Positions 9,538-17,783 of a stretch of DNA of 64,000 bases are shown piece by piece; positions within the stretch are counted from its first letter, which is position 1; each line of letters starts with the position of its first letter. The position numbers were made by a program, and so were the translations under genes. The DNA is from Mitsuaria chitosanitabida ATCC BAA-476 = NBRC 102408 (GTDB lineage: Bacteria > Pseudomonadota > Gammaproteobacteria > Burkholderiales > Burkholderiaceae_C), in assembly GCF_001598255.1 (NCBI RefSeq), contig NZ_BCYP01000004.1, positions 174,322 to 238,321 on the forward strand. Reading direction: 5' to 3'. Under the pieces are notes generated by a model. The model had not been told where the DNA came from. It did not search any database and was given only the letters and a program-made list of their open reading frames with translations.

Positions 9538-10767
9538 ATGCCCGTCAACCTGACCGCCCCCGACCCGCAATCCCTGCTGCCCGTGCCCGGCGTGCGCCTG
9601 GGCATCACGATGGCTGGCGTGCGCAAGGCCAACCGCCGCGACCTGACCGTCATCGCGCTGGACGAGGGCGCGAGCGTGGCCGGCGTGTTCACCGCCAACC
9701 GCTTCTGCGCCGCGCCCGTGCAGGTCTGTCGCGAGCACCTGGCCGCGGGCGCCGCGATCCGCGCGATCGTCATCAACACCGGCAACGCCAACGCCGGCAC
9801 CGGTGCCGACGGCCTGGCCCGCGCGCGCCAGACCTGCGACGCGCTGGCCAAGGAACTGGGCATCGCGCCGCAACAGGTGCTGCCGTTCTCGACCGGCGTG
9901 ATCATGGAGACGCTGCCGGTGGACCGCATCGTCGCCGGCCTGCCGGCCGCGATCGCCGCGTTGAAGGCCGACCACTGGGCCGAGGCCGCCGCCGGCATCA
10001 TGACCACGGACACGCTGCCCAAGGCCTGCTCGAAGCAAGTCACGATCGGCGGCAAGACGGTGACCATCTCCGGCATCTCCAAGGGCGCCGGCATGATCCG
10101 TCCCAACATGGCCACCATGCTGGGCTACGTCGCCACCGACGCCGTCATTGCGCCCGAGCTGCTGCAGCCGCTGGTCAAGGACGCCGCGGACCAGTCCTTC
10201 AATCGCATCACCATCGACGGCGACACCTCGACCAACGATTCCTTCGTCCTGATCGCCACGCACCAGGCCGGTCATGAGCGCATCACCTCGCTGACCAGCG
10301 CCGAAGGCCGCGCGCTGCGCGACGCGGTGGTGGACGTGTCGCGCCAGCTGGCGCAGGCCATCGTGCGCGACGGCGAGGGTGCGACCAAGTTCATCTCGGT
10401 GGTGGTGCAGGGCGGCAAGGACGAGGACGAGTGCCGCAAGGCGGCTTACGTGATCGCACACTCCCCGCTGGTCAAGACCGCCTTCTTCGCCAGCGACCCC
10501 AACCTGGGCCGCATCCTGGCCGCGGTCGGCTATGCCGGCATCGCCGACCTGGACCAGAGCCTGATCGACCTGTACCTGGACGACGTGCACGTCGTGACGC
10601 AAGGCGGCCGCCGCCCCGAGTACAAGGAAGAGGACGGCCAGCGCGTGATGAAGCAGAGCGAGATCACGGTGCGCGTGGGCCTGAACCGCGGCGCGGCCGA
10701 GACCACGGTCTGGACCTGCGACTTCAGCCACGAGTACGTGACGATCAACGCCGACTACCGGTCCTGA
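9538..10767 (+). CDS. argJ: Bifunctional ornithine acetyltransferase / N-acetylglutamate synthase
   Basis: Transfers acetyl from N-acetylornithine to glutamate and can also make N-acetylglutamate from acetyl-CoA, closing the cyclic arginine pathway. The 409-residue length is typical. The precursor cleaves itself before a threonine nucleophile, here Thr193 in [13 protein letters not shown]. Other conserved segments are visible: [22 protein letters not shown] near the N-terminus, [13 protein letters not shown] in the beta chain, and the C-terminal [16 protein letters not shown]. It is a single gene facing the SPOR-like gene, with a 28-nt convergent gap. Confidence 0.97.
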   Translation: MPVNLTAPDPQSLLPVPGVRLGITMAGVRKANRRDLTVIALDEGASVAGVFTANRFCAAPVQVCREHLAAGAAIRAIVINTGNANAGTGADGLARARQTCDALAKELGIAPQQVLPFSTGVIMETLPVDRIVAGLPAAIAALKADHWAEAAAGIMTTDTLPKACSKQVTIGGKTVTISGISKGAGMIRPNMATMLGYVATDAVIAPELLQPLVKDAADQSFNRITIDGDTSTNDSFVLIATHQAGHERITSLTSAEGRALRDAVVDVSRQLAQAIVRDGEGATKFISVVVQGGKDEDECRKAAYVIAHSPLVKTAFFASDPNLGRILAAVGYAGIADLDQSLIDLYLDDVHVVTQGGRRPEYKEEDGQRVMKQSEITVRVGLNRGAAETTVWTCDFSHEYVTINADYRS

Positions 10768-10772
10768 TCGAT

Positions 10773-10790
10773 CCCGGGGCACTCCCCGGG
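10773..10790. terminator. Convergent-gene hairpin between argJ and the SPOR-like gene
   Basis: CCCGGGG and CCCCGGG form a perfect 7-bp stem with a CACT loop in the 28-nt gap between two converging genes. It could act on both strands, but neither side has a T-tract, so termination is only suggested by position. Confidence 0.4.
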
Positions 10791-10795
10791 CGCGC

Positions 10796-12310
10796 TCAGA
10801 AGTCGACCGCCCGGGCCCGCATCCCGCGGGCCAGCAGGGTGGCGTTGATGAGCTGCGCTTCCTCGCGCGTGGCAAAGGGCCAGACGGCGGCGCGCCAGCC
10901 TTCCTTGGTCTGGAACACGTCGGCGTTCGCCGGTCCGGTGCCGCCCATGGTCGCCGCGATCATCTCGCGCATGCGAGCGAGCTGAGCTTCCGCGTCGGCC
11001 TTGCTCTTCACCGGCAGGCCGACCAGGGCCACCGGCTTGCCGCCCGGCACCATGCCGCGCTTCATCAGGCTGGTCAGCCCCGCGTCGTCGACGGCCAGGC
11101 GCTTCTCGGCCTCCGTCGCCGGCGCGGAAGCGCCCGGCTTGGCGGCGTCGGCGGCCTTGTCCTTGGACGCCTTCGCGTCCTTGTCGTCCTTCGGCGACTT
11201 CTCGTCCTTCGCCGCGGTCTTGTCCTTGACCGCGTCCTTGCCTCCGCCCGCGGGGGTGTTGGCAGCGGCCTGCTCACGTTCTCGCTGGGCGCGTTCGACG
11301 CCGCTGTGCAGCGTCGGGCGGATGCCCGGAATCAGGCCGCCGGCCATGGGTGACGACGCGGCCGCGGGCGCGCCCGAGGCCGCCGAGGCCGGGGCCTCGG
11401 GCGCGCTCGCGCCGGAAGCGGCCTCGGACGCCGCCTCCGCGGCGGAAGCCGCCGACGCCGCCTGCGCCGCGGCCGCGCTCGCGGCGGCGGCTTCTGCCGC
11501 CGAGGCCGCGGATGCCGCCTGGGCCGCCGCGGCCGCGGAAGCGGCCGATGCCGCCTCGGCCGCGGCCATCGCGGCCTTCTCCTTCGCCGACGGGCCGGAC
11601 GGCCAGGCCGCCCAGATCGCCACGATCAGCAGCAAGGCCGCCACGCCGCCGACGATGCCCAGTCGCATCGGATCCAGCGCGCGCCGGCCCAGCACCTGGT
11701 CGCGCCGTCCCACCAGCACGCGGCGTCGGGCCGGGCCGATGTCGAAGGCGGCGCTCAGCAGCACCAATTCCATCGGCCATGCACCAGGCTGGTTCGCCTC
11801 GCCGGCCAGCGCCTGGTCGTCGATCTCGACGCGGCGCAGCGGCAGCTCGTCGGGCGCGCTGGTGAAGCCGTTGTCCAGGGCCAGCACGGCCACGTCGGCC
11901 GTCTTCAGTCCGGGGATGAATTCCTCCCGCCAGGCGGGGCGGGGACCGGTGGCGGGCGCCGCGCGGCGCTGCCAGGGCCAGCGCCGCCCGGGCTTGGCGG
12001 GCGCGGCGTCGCCGGCCGCCTCGGCCGTGGCGGGCGCTTCCAGGCTGGGCTCCTTGGGGAGCGCCTGCGCCATGAAGGGGAGGGCGACCGCACCGACGGT
12101 GTGCACATCCTTGATGCCCAGCCGGCGCGCCAGCGGATGCTTGTTGTGCCAATTGACCAGCAGCCAGGCCACGACATCCGGGGACGGGCCCTCCCACGGC
12201 GCCGACGGCGTCGCGGGCGCGGCCACGGGCGCCGCGGGCTCCGGAGGGGGCGGTGCGGCGTTCAGGTCGTCGTCGGGCGAGGCAGGGGTATCGTCCATGG
12301 CGCCGGCCAT
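10796..12310 (-). CDS. SPOR-like inner-membrane protein with Ala-rich coiled region
   Basis: A protein of about 500 residues. A cytoplasmic N-terminal part (to about residue 216) is followed by one transmembrane helix (LGIVGGVAALLLIVAIWAAW), a long low-complexity Ala/Ser/Glu stretch (repeats of AAxAAS type, about residues 245-320), a Lys/Asp-rich linker, and a C-terminal domain of about 80 residues. The last domain (PVALVGLPVKSKADAEAQ ... WRAAVWPFATREEAQLINATLLARGMRARAV) looks like a SPOR peptidoglycan-binding fold. SPOR proteins usually act at division septa; that role is inference. Start is either 12310 or the ATG at 12298; neither has a clear ribosome binding site. Confidence 0.7.
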   Translation of the reverse strand: MAGAMDDTPASPDDDLNAAPPPPEPAAPVAAPATPSAPWEGPSPDVVAWLLVNWHNKHPLARRLGIKDVHTVGAVALPFMAQALPKEPSLEAPATAEAAGDAAPAKPGRRWPWQRRAAPATGPRPAWREEFIPGLKTADVAVLALDNGFTSAPDELPLRRVEIDDQALAGEANQPGAWPMELVLLSAAFDIGPARRRVLVGRRDQVLGRRALDPMRLGIVGGVAALLLIVAIWAAWPSGPSAKEKAAMAAAEAASAASAAAAAQAASAASAAEAAAASAAAAQAASAASAAEAASEAASGASAPEAPASAASGAPAAASSPMAGGLIPGIRPTLHSGVERAQREREQAAANTPAGGGKDAVKDKTAAKDEKSPKDDKDAKASKDKAADAAKPGASAPATEAEKRLAVDDAGLTSLMKRGMVPGGKPVALVGLPVKSKADAEAQLARMREMIAATMGGTGPANADVFQTKEGWRAAVWPFATREEAQLINATLLARGMRARAVDF

Positions 12311-12411
12311 TGTGCGTCAGGCCTTGCCCGCCGATCCGCCGACGATCCGGGGGATTGCGGCGGAGTTCCGGGCTTGGCACGCTGGCCGGGCCAAGCAGGC
12401 ATGGGACTTGT

Positions 12412-13170
12412 ATGGGGATGCGCATGCCGATGCCGCCGCTCGACGCTCCGATCACGCCGCCCCCGAGCCGGGGCCGGTCGCCCGCCCGCCTGCTGGTCGT
12501 CCAGACCCTGGCGGTGCAGCCGCTGGCCGCGGTGCTCGAGGAGAGCGGCTACGAGCTGCTGCGCGCCGCGGACGCCATCGCCGCGATCGACGGCCTGCAC
12601 GCGGGTCCGGCCCTGGTGGTGATGGACATGGAGCTGCCCGAGCTGCCCGGCGACGGCCCGATCGAGCTGCTGCGCCGCCTGGCCGTCGGACCGGCGCCGG
12701 TGCTGACGCTGAGCCGTCTGCGCGACGCCCACCGGCTGGACGCGCTGCGGGCGGCCGGCGCCGCGGACGGTCTGGTCAAGCCGGTGCGCATGAGCGACCT
12801 GCTGCAGCGCATCGAGCGCCTGCTCAAGCCCACGCAGGCCGCCGATCCGGTCGCGCCGCGGCGACCCGTGGCCAGCATGGCGGTGCGCGAGCGCGACGGC
12901 CATTGCGCCTGGCAGACGCCGCAGTCGCGCGCCCTGATGGCCGCCTATTTCCCGCCGCCCTGGGCCGACCACGCCCGCCTGCCGCCCGAGGTGATGGCCT
13001 GGGTGCATCGCGAGGCGCTGCGGCGACGGGCGGGCGCGCCACCCGCCTCGCTGACCATCCGCCCACCGTCCGGGGGGCCGCCGCAGCCGCTCAGCTTCAC
13101 GCTGATGGAGGCGGATGCCACGGTGATCGGCGAAGGGCATTGGCTGCTGGTGCTCGACGGCCCGGGCTGA
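12412..13170 (+). CDS. Receiver-domain protein (response regulator-like)
   Basis: A protein of about 252 residues. Residues about 20-140 form a CheY-like receiver: RLLVVQTLAVQPLAAVLEESGYELL, phosphoacceptor Asp in VVMDMELPELPGDGP, conserved Thr/Ser in VLTLSR, and conserved Lys in LVKPVRMSDLLQRI. The acidic pocket near the N-terminus is degenerate (VVQTLAVQ where DD is normal), so phosphorylation may be weak or absent. The C-terminal 100 residues match no output domain I recognise. ATGs at 12412, 12418 and 12424 are all possible starts. It is 19 nt upstream of the methyltransferase gene. Confidence 0.7.
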   Translation: MGMRMPMPPLDAPITPPPSRGRSPARLLVVQTLAVQPLAAVLEESGYELLRAADAIAAIDGLHAGPALVVMDMELPELPGDGPIELLRRLAVGPAPVLTLSRLRDAHRLDALRAAGAADGLVKPVRMSDLLQRIERLLKPTQAADPVAPRRPVASMAVRERDGHCAWQTPQSRALMAAYFPPPWADHARLPPEVMAWVHREALRRRAGAPPASLTIRPPSGGPPQPLSFTLMEADATVIGEGHWLLVLDGPG

Positions 13171-13189
13171 ACAGGGACAATCCGGTCCC

Positions 13190-14494
13190 ATGTCTTCCGG
13201 AAGTCCCCTGTTCGCCCCGTCCCCCGCCGACACGCCCGCGCCCGATGAGCGCCAACGCTTCCTGCGCTTGCTGCGCACCGCGCTGGCCGAGCGCCGTTTC
13301 CAGCGCCTGCTGCTGAATCGCCACGAGGGCGAGGACGCCAGCATCGAGCGCCTGACCGTGCGCGACATCGAGCTGCGCGGCGAGCGCGCGCTGAGCTTCC
13401 TGTGGCGGCACAAGACCAAGGACATCACCAAGAACCACGGCCTGGACGAGGGCCTCGCGCTGATCGCGGACCTGCTGGGCCGCGATTTCATGCAGGCCCA
13501 CCTGGACACCGTCGGCGAGGAGGTGCAGTTGCGCTTCAGTCGCAAGGGCAAGCCGTTGCTGCAGGTGGGGCGCAAGGGCGGCGCGACCGCCTCGGGCAGC
13601 GCCGAGACCGACGGCGACGAGCCGTCCGGTGGCGTGGCCGCCGCCTCGGGCCATGACCGGGAGAAACCCCGCGCGCTGTCGCTGGACAGCCCGTTCTGGC
13701 GCGAGCTGGGTGTCACCCACGAGGTCAAGGGCCGCGCCGCGCTGGTGCCGGCGATGGCCCGCAAGTGGAAGCAGATCAACAAGTTCATCGAGATCTTCGG
13801 CGCCGCGGTCCGCAAGGCCGGTCTGGACGCGCCGGGGACGCCGGTGCGGCTGGCCGATTTCGGCTCCGGCAAGGGCTACCTGACCTTCGCGATGCACGAC
13901 TGGCTGCGCGCGCAAGGCCTGGCCCCGGCCGTGCAGGGCGTGGAGCTCAAGCAGGACATGGTGGCCCTGGGCAATGCCGCGGCGGCGCGCCATGCGCTGG
14001 CGGGCCTGAGCTTCGAGCACGGCGACGTGCGCGAGCGCGGCGACCAGCCGCTGGACGTGATGGTGGCCCTGCATGCCTGCGACATCGCCACCGACTACGC
14101 GATGCACTTCGGCCTGCGCAGCGGCGCCCGCGTGATCATGTGCGCGCCCTGCTGCCACAAGGAGATCCGCCCGCAGATGACGACGCCGGCCGCGCTGCGG
14201 CCGCTGCTGCAGCACGGCATTCACCTGGGCCAGGAGGCGGAGATGGTGACCGACTCGCTGCGCGCGCTGCTGCTGGAGCTGATGGGCTACGACACGCAGG
14301 TGATCGAGTTCATCGCGCTCGAGCACACCAGCAAGAACAAGATGGTGCTGGCGGTGAAGCGCGCGCAAGACCCGACCCCGGCGCGGCGCGCGGAACTGCT
14401 GGCGCAGCTCGATGAGATCAAGCGCTTCTACGGCCTGCGCAGCCAGGCGCTGGAGACGCTGCTGCGGGTCGAGGGCAAGCTCGAGGCGGCCTGA
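13190..14494 (+). CDS. Class I SAM-dependent methyltransferase
   Basis: A 434-residue protein. An N-terminal domain (about residues 15-130, including LSFLWRHKTKDITKNHG) precedes a Rossmann methyltransferase domain with motif I RLADFGSGKGYLTFAMHDWL (near residue 224) and a later ..ALHACDIATDYAMHFGL.. / IMCAPCCHKEIRPQM region. The cysteine-containing CCHKE motif and the overall layout resemble bacterial homologues of the GSTCD-type methyltransferases. The substrate is unknown. An acidic, low-complexity insertion (ASGSAETDGDEPSGG) separates the two domains. It follows the receiver protein by 19 nt. Confidence 0.8.
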   Translation: MSSGSPLFAPSPADTPAPDERQRFLRLLRTALAERRFQRLLLNRHEGEDASIERLTVRDIELRGERALSFLWRHKTKDITKNHGLDEGLALIADLLGRDFMQAHLDTVGEEVQLRFSRKGKPLLQVGRKGGATASGSAETDGDEPSGGVAAASGHDREKPRALSLDSPFWRELGVTHEVKGRAALVPAMARKWKQINKFIEIFGAAVRKAGLDAPGTPVRLADFGSGKGYLTFAMHDWLRAQGLAPAVQGVELKQDMVALGNAAAARHALAGLSFEHGDVRERGDQPLDVMVALHACDIATDYAMHFGLRSGARVIMCAPCCHKEIRPQMTTPAALRPLLQHGIHLGQEAEMVTDSLRALLLELMGYDTQVIEFIALEHTSKNKMVLAVKRAQDPTPARRAELLAQLDEIKRFYGLRSQALETLLRVEGKLEAA

Positions 14495-14693
14495 GGGCGA
14501 GGGCGAGACCGCCCGGGGACGGGCGCGAGGCCCGGCATGCTGCTCAAAATTGAGGCAAGACAAGAAACCCCTTGTCGAATCAACGGGTTGTACGCACCGG
14601 CCTCAGCTTTTCCTCTGACTTGTCCACAGTCGGCGTGGGCAACCGGCATGGCGATTGCCAGCACGGCGGACCGCTTGTCCACATCGCCTCGCG

Positions 14694-17231
14694 ATGCCCG
14701 CCATGTCCACTGTGCTCGCCCCCACGCTGTCTCCCGTCCCCTGGCTCGCCCGCGTCCTGGGCGGCGTGCTGATCGTGCTGGGCTTCGTGCTGCTGGCCGC
14801 CGGCGGCTGGCTGGCCTCGGTCGGTGGCAGTTGGCACTACGCGTTGTCGGGCCTGGCCTGGCTCGTCGTGGGCGCGCTGATGTGGGGGCGGCTGCGCGGC
14901 GCCGTCTACGGCTATGCCGCCTACTTCGTCGCCACGCTGGTCTGGAGCCTCTGGGAGGCGGGCCTGGACTGGTGGCCGCTGGGCGCGCGGATGGGGGTCC
15001 CGTTCGTGATCGGGCTGGTGCTGTTGCTGCTGGTGCCGACGATGCGCCGCCACCTGCCCGTGGACGACCCGCGCCGCGTCGCGCTGCGCAGTCCGCCGGC
15101 CACGGTGCTGGCGCTCGGCCTGGGCGCCTTCGTCGTGGTGGCGCTGCTGTCCTGGTCGCGGGACGCGCAGGCGGTGGAGGGACGGATGCCACCGGCGCCG
15201 GGGGCACCGGCGACGTCCGCCCCGATGGTCCCGGTCGCCGCGTCGTCGACCATCCCTGGCGGATCGGCGGCGGCTCCGGTACCCGACGGAGAGTGGCACG
15301 CCTACGGTCGCACGGGTCACGGTCAGCGCTATTCGCCGTTGAGGCAGATCACCGCCGCCAACGTGGGCGAGCTCCAGGTCGCCTGGGAGTTCCACACCGG
15401 TGACCGGCGCGGCCAGCCCGGCGATCCGAAGGAGACGACCTTCGAGGTCACGCCGCTGAAGGTCGGCGAACGGCTGTTCCTGTGCACGCCGCATCAGAAG
15501 GCGATGGCGCTGGACGCGACCACCGGGCGCGAGCTGTGGCGTTACGACCCGCGGATCCGGGGTGGGCTGGCGCTGCAGCATCTGACCTGCCGGGGCCTGT
15601 CGTACCAGGCGCCCCCGACGGACCCGGTCGACACCGCGCCGGCGGCGTCCTCGCGGACCTCGGCCGCCGCCGACGCGGCGGCTCCGGCCCCGAGCGCCCC
15701 GGCCCCGGCGTTCTGCGCCGCCAAGCTCTTCATGCCGACCGCGGACGGCCGGCTGATCGCGCTCGATCCCGCGACGGGCAAGACCTGTCCCCGCTTCGGC
15801 CGCGACGGCGTGGTCGACCTCTGGGCGGGCATGCCCAACCTGAAGCCGGGGGCCTACTACTCGACCTCGCCGCCGGTGGTCACGCGCCGGCTGGTGATCG
15901 TGGGCGGGACCGTGCTGGACAACGCCTCGATCAAGGAGCAGTCCGGTGTCATCCGCGCCTACGACGTCGAGACCGGCCAGCTCGTCTGGAACTGGGACTC
16001 GGCGAATCCGGAGGAGACCGCGCCGCTGCCGGCCGGGCGGACCTACACCGCCAACTCGCCCAACAGCTGGTCCATCGCCAGCGTCGACGAGGCGCTGGGC
16101 CTGGTCTACCTGCCGATGGGCAATCAGCCGCCGGACCAATGGGGCGGCAAGCGCTCGCCGGCGGTGGAGCGCCATTCGTCGGCGGTGGTGGCGCTGGATC
16201 TGGCGACGGGCCGGGTCCGCTGGGTCTTCCAGACGGTCCATCACGACCTCTGGGACTACGACGTCCCCGCGCAGCCCACGCTGGTCGACCTGACGGTGCG
16301 CGGCCAGCGGGTGCCGGCGCTGGTGCAGCCGACCAAGCAGGGCGAGCTCTTCGTGCTGGACCGCCGCGACGGCAAGCCCGTCTTCCCGGTGACCGAGACG
16401 CCGGCGCCGCAGGGCGCGGCGGCCGGCGACCACACGGCGGCGACGCAGCCGGTGTCGGCGATCTCCTTCAACCCGCCCGAGCTGACCGAGCGCGACATGT
16501 GGGGCGTGACGATGTTCGACCAGCTCTGGTGCCGCATCGCCTTCCACCGGTTGCGCTACGAGGGCCGCTTCACGCCGCCGTCGACGCAGGGGTCCATCAT
16601 CAATCCCGGCAACTTCGGCGTCTTCAACTGGGGCGGCATCGCGGTGGACCCGGTACGGGGCATCGCCTTCACCACGCCGGCGGTGCTGGCCTTCACCTCG
16701 CAACTGGTGCCGCGGCACGACGACACCTCGCAGCTGGTGCAGGACGAGGGGCCGCCCCGCGGCGCGCTGCCGGCGCTCAACGAGAACTTCGGCGCCCCCT
16801 TCGCCGCGAGGATGCGGCCCTTCACTTCGCCGCTGGGCATCCCCTGCCAGGCGCCGCCCTGGGGCACCGTCGCCGGCGTGGATCTGAACGCCGGACAGGT
16901 GATCTGGCGCCATCGCAACGGCACGGTGCGCGACCTGTCCCCGGTACCGCTGCCGCTGCGGCTGGGCGTGCCCAGCCTGGGCGGTCCGCTGCTGACGGCG
17001 GGCGGGGTGGCCTTCCTGTCGGGCAGCATGGACGACTACGTCCGCGCCTATGACGTCGACGATGGCCGCCCGCTGTGGGAATCGCGCCTCCCCGCGGGCG
17101 GGCAGGCCACGCCGATGACCTACCTCGGCGCCGACGGCCGGCAGTACCTGCTGGTGGTCGCCGGCGGCCATGGCTCGACCGGCACGAGGCCTGGAGACAC
17201 CGTGCGCGCCTACGCGCTCGGGAAGCGCTGA
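14694..17231 (+). CDS. gcd: Membrane-bound PQQ-dependent dehydrogenase, glucose/quinate/shikimate type
   Basis: Oxidises an aldose or quinate/shikimate in the periplasm and feeds electrons to ubiquinone. The 845-residue length fits quinoprotein glucose dehydrogenase (about 800). The N-terminus has about five transmembrane helices (to residue about 160), then a PQQ beta-propeller starting WHAYGRTGHGQRYSPLRQIT. Typical propeller segments follow: ALDATTGRELWRYDPR, HDLWDYDVPAQPTLVDL, NWGGIAVDPVRGI, TPMTYLGADGRQYLLVVAGGHG. An Ala/Pro/Ser-rich insertion (about residues 315-340) is unusual. Start is ATG 14694 or 14703. Glucose is the likeliest substrate but the sequence alone does not separate it from quinate. 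The symbol is by family. Confidence 0.85.
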   Translation: MPAMSTVLAPTLSPVPWLARVLGGVLIVLGFVLLAAGGWLASVGGSWHYALSGLAWLVVGALMWGRLRGAVYGYAAYFVATLVWSLWEAGLDWWPLGARMGVPFVIGLVLLLLVPTMRRHLPVDDPRRVALRSPPATVLALGLGAFVVVALLSWSRDAQAVEGRMPPAPGAPATSAPMVPVAASSTIPGGSAAAPVPDGEWHAYGRTGHGQRYSPLRQITAANVGELQVAWEFHTGDRRGQPGDPKETTFEVTPLKVGERLFLCTPHQKAMALDATTGRELWRYDPRIRGGLALQHLTCRGLSYQAPPTDPVDTAPAASSRTSAAADAAAPAPSAPAPAFCAAKLFMPTADGRLIALDPATGKTCPRFGRDGVVDLWAGMPNLKPGAYYSTSPPVVTRRLVIVGGTVLDNASIKEQSGVIRAYDVETGQLVWNWDSANPEETAPLPAGRTYTANSPNSWSIASVDEALGLVYLPMGNQPPDQWGGKRSPAVERHSSAVVALDLATGRVRWVFQTVHHDLWDYDVPAQPTLVDLTVRGQRVPALVQPTKQGELFVLDRRDGKPVFPVTETPAPQGAAAGDHTAATQPVSAISFNPPELTERDMWGVTMFDQLWCRIAFHRLRYEGRFTPPSTQGSIINPGNFGVFNWGGIAVDPVRGIAFTTPAVLAFTSQLVPRHDDTSQLVQDEGPPRGALPALNENFGAPFAARMRPFTSPLGIPCQAPPWGTVAGVDLNAGQVIWRHRNGTVRDLSPVPLPLRLGVPSLGGPLLTAGGVAFLSGSMDDYVRAYDVDDGRPLWESRLPAGGQATPMTYLGADGRQYLLVVAGGHGSTGTRPGDTVRAYALGKR

Positions 17232-17293
17232 TCGCGTCGCACGACGCGCGTGCCACCTCCGATCGGCGCGAACCCCGCCGGCCGCGGGGGCCG

Positions 17294-17328
17294 AAAAAAA
17301 GCCCGACCCCGCGTCGACGGGATCGGGC
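17294..17328 (-). terminator. Strong minus-strand intrinsic terminator
   Basis: Read on the minus strand, GCCCGATCCCG ... CGGGGTCGGGC forms an 11-bp stem with one mismatch and is followed directly by TTTTTTT. This is a textbook Rho-independent terminator for minus-strand transcription. It lies about 380 nt beyond another minus-strand terminator that already serves the prolyl oligopeptidase gene, so its own transcript is unidentified. Confidence 0.75.
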
Positions 17329-17329
17329 A

Positions 17330-17705
17330 AGAGCGCTGTGGACGCCGCCTGGACGCTCCGTACTGCGGGGAGCGTGGCGCTGCGGCGTGGCGAATCGGGA
17401 GCGCGTGAGCGCCGGCCATGAGGCGACCCGTGCGGGACGCGGCCTGGGCGCTTGGACGAAGCGGTGAAGCTCAGCGCCCGGGGTCGGGCGCGCGCGCGGG
17501 TCCTGGACTCCGTGGGCAGGGACGCGGGGGCGTGGTCTGCGGGGAGAAGGGGGCGCGGCGTGTCTTCATGCTTCGCATCTTCGCCTTTGGCAGAGAGACC
17601 GAGACGAGAAGAACAGGCCCCAAATCCGGTCAAACAACTGGCCGGATTTCACGGCCATTTCCGGTGTCCGGCGATCACGCTCGCCCGACGGCCGCCGCCG
17701 ACGTG
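17330..17705. other. Gene-free stretch between two minus-strand terminators
   Basis: No credible protein gene is seen on either strand. It contains an inverted repeat AAATCCGG (17622-17629) / CCGGATTT (17642-17649) with a 12-nt loop. The presence of a strong minus-strand terminator at its far end leaves room for an unrecognised small RNA, but no known RNA family and no convincing promoter was identified. Confidence 0.4.
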
Positions 17706-17739
17706 AAAAGGCCCGGCGCGTCCGAGGACGGGCCGGGCC
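17706..17739 (-). terminator. Intrinsic terminator of the prolyl oligopeptidase gene
   Basis: On the minus strand GGCCCGGCC..GACGCGCCGGGCC forms a long GC-rich hairpin (8-bp outer stem plus inner CGTC/GACG) followed by TTTTCAC. It sits 45 nt after the stop codon of the minus-strand peptidase gene. Confidence 0.7.
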
Positions 17740-17783
17740 TGGCGGGCGCGCCCGCGGCGCGGGACCGCGGGGGGCTGGCGCGC

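Noticed and set aside
14580..17633. 1017-codon minus-strand ORF opposite the PQQ dehydrogenase
   Set aside because: Shadow frame, Arg/His-rich with no domain; the plus-strand gene has clear family motifs.
17622..17649. AAATCCGG/CCGGATTT inverted repeat as a terminator
   Set aside because: The stem is only 8 bp with a 12-nt loop and its T residues are inside the stem, with no T-tract after it on either strand. It may be a binding site instead.
17330..17705. Known structural RNA (RNase P RNA, tmRNA, 6S RNA) in the gene-free stretch
   Set aside because: I looked for the conserved core sequences of these RNAs and saw none; no convincing promoter either.
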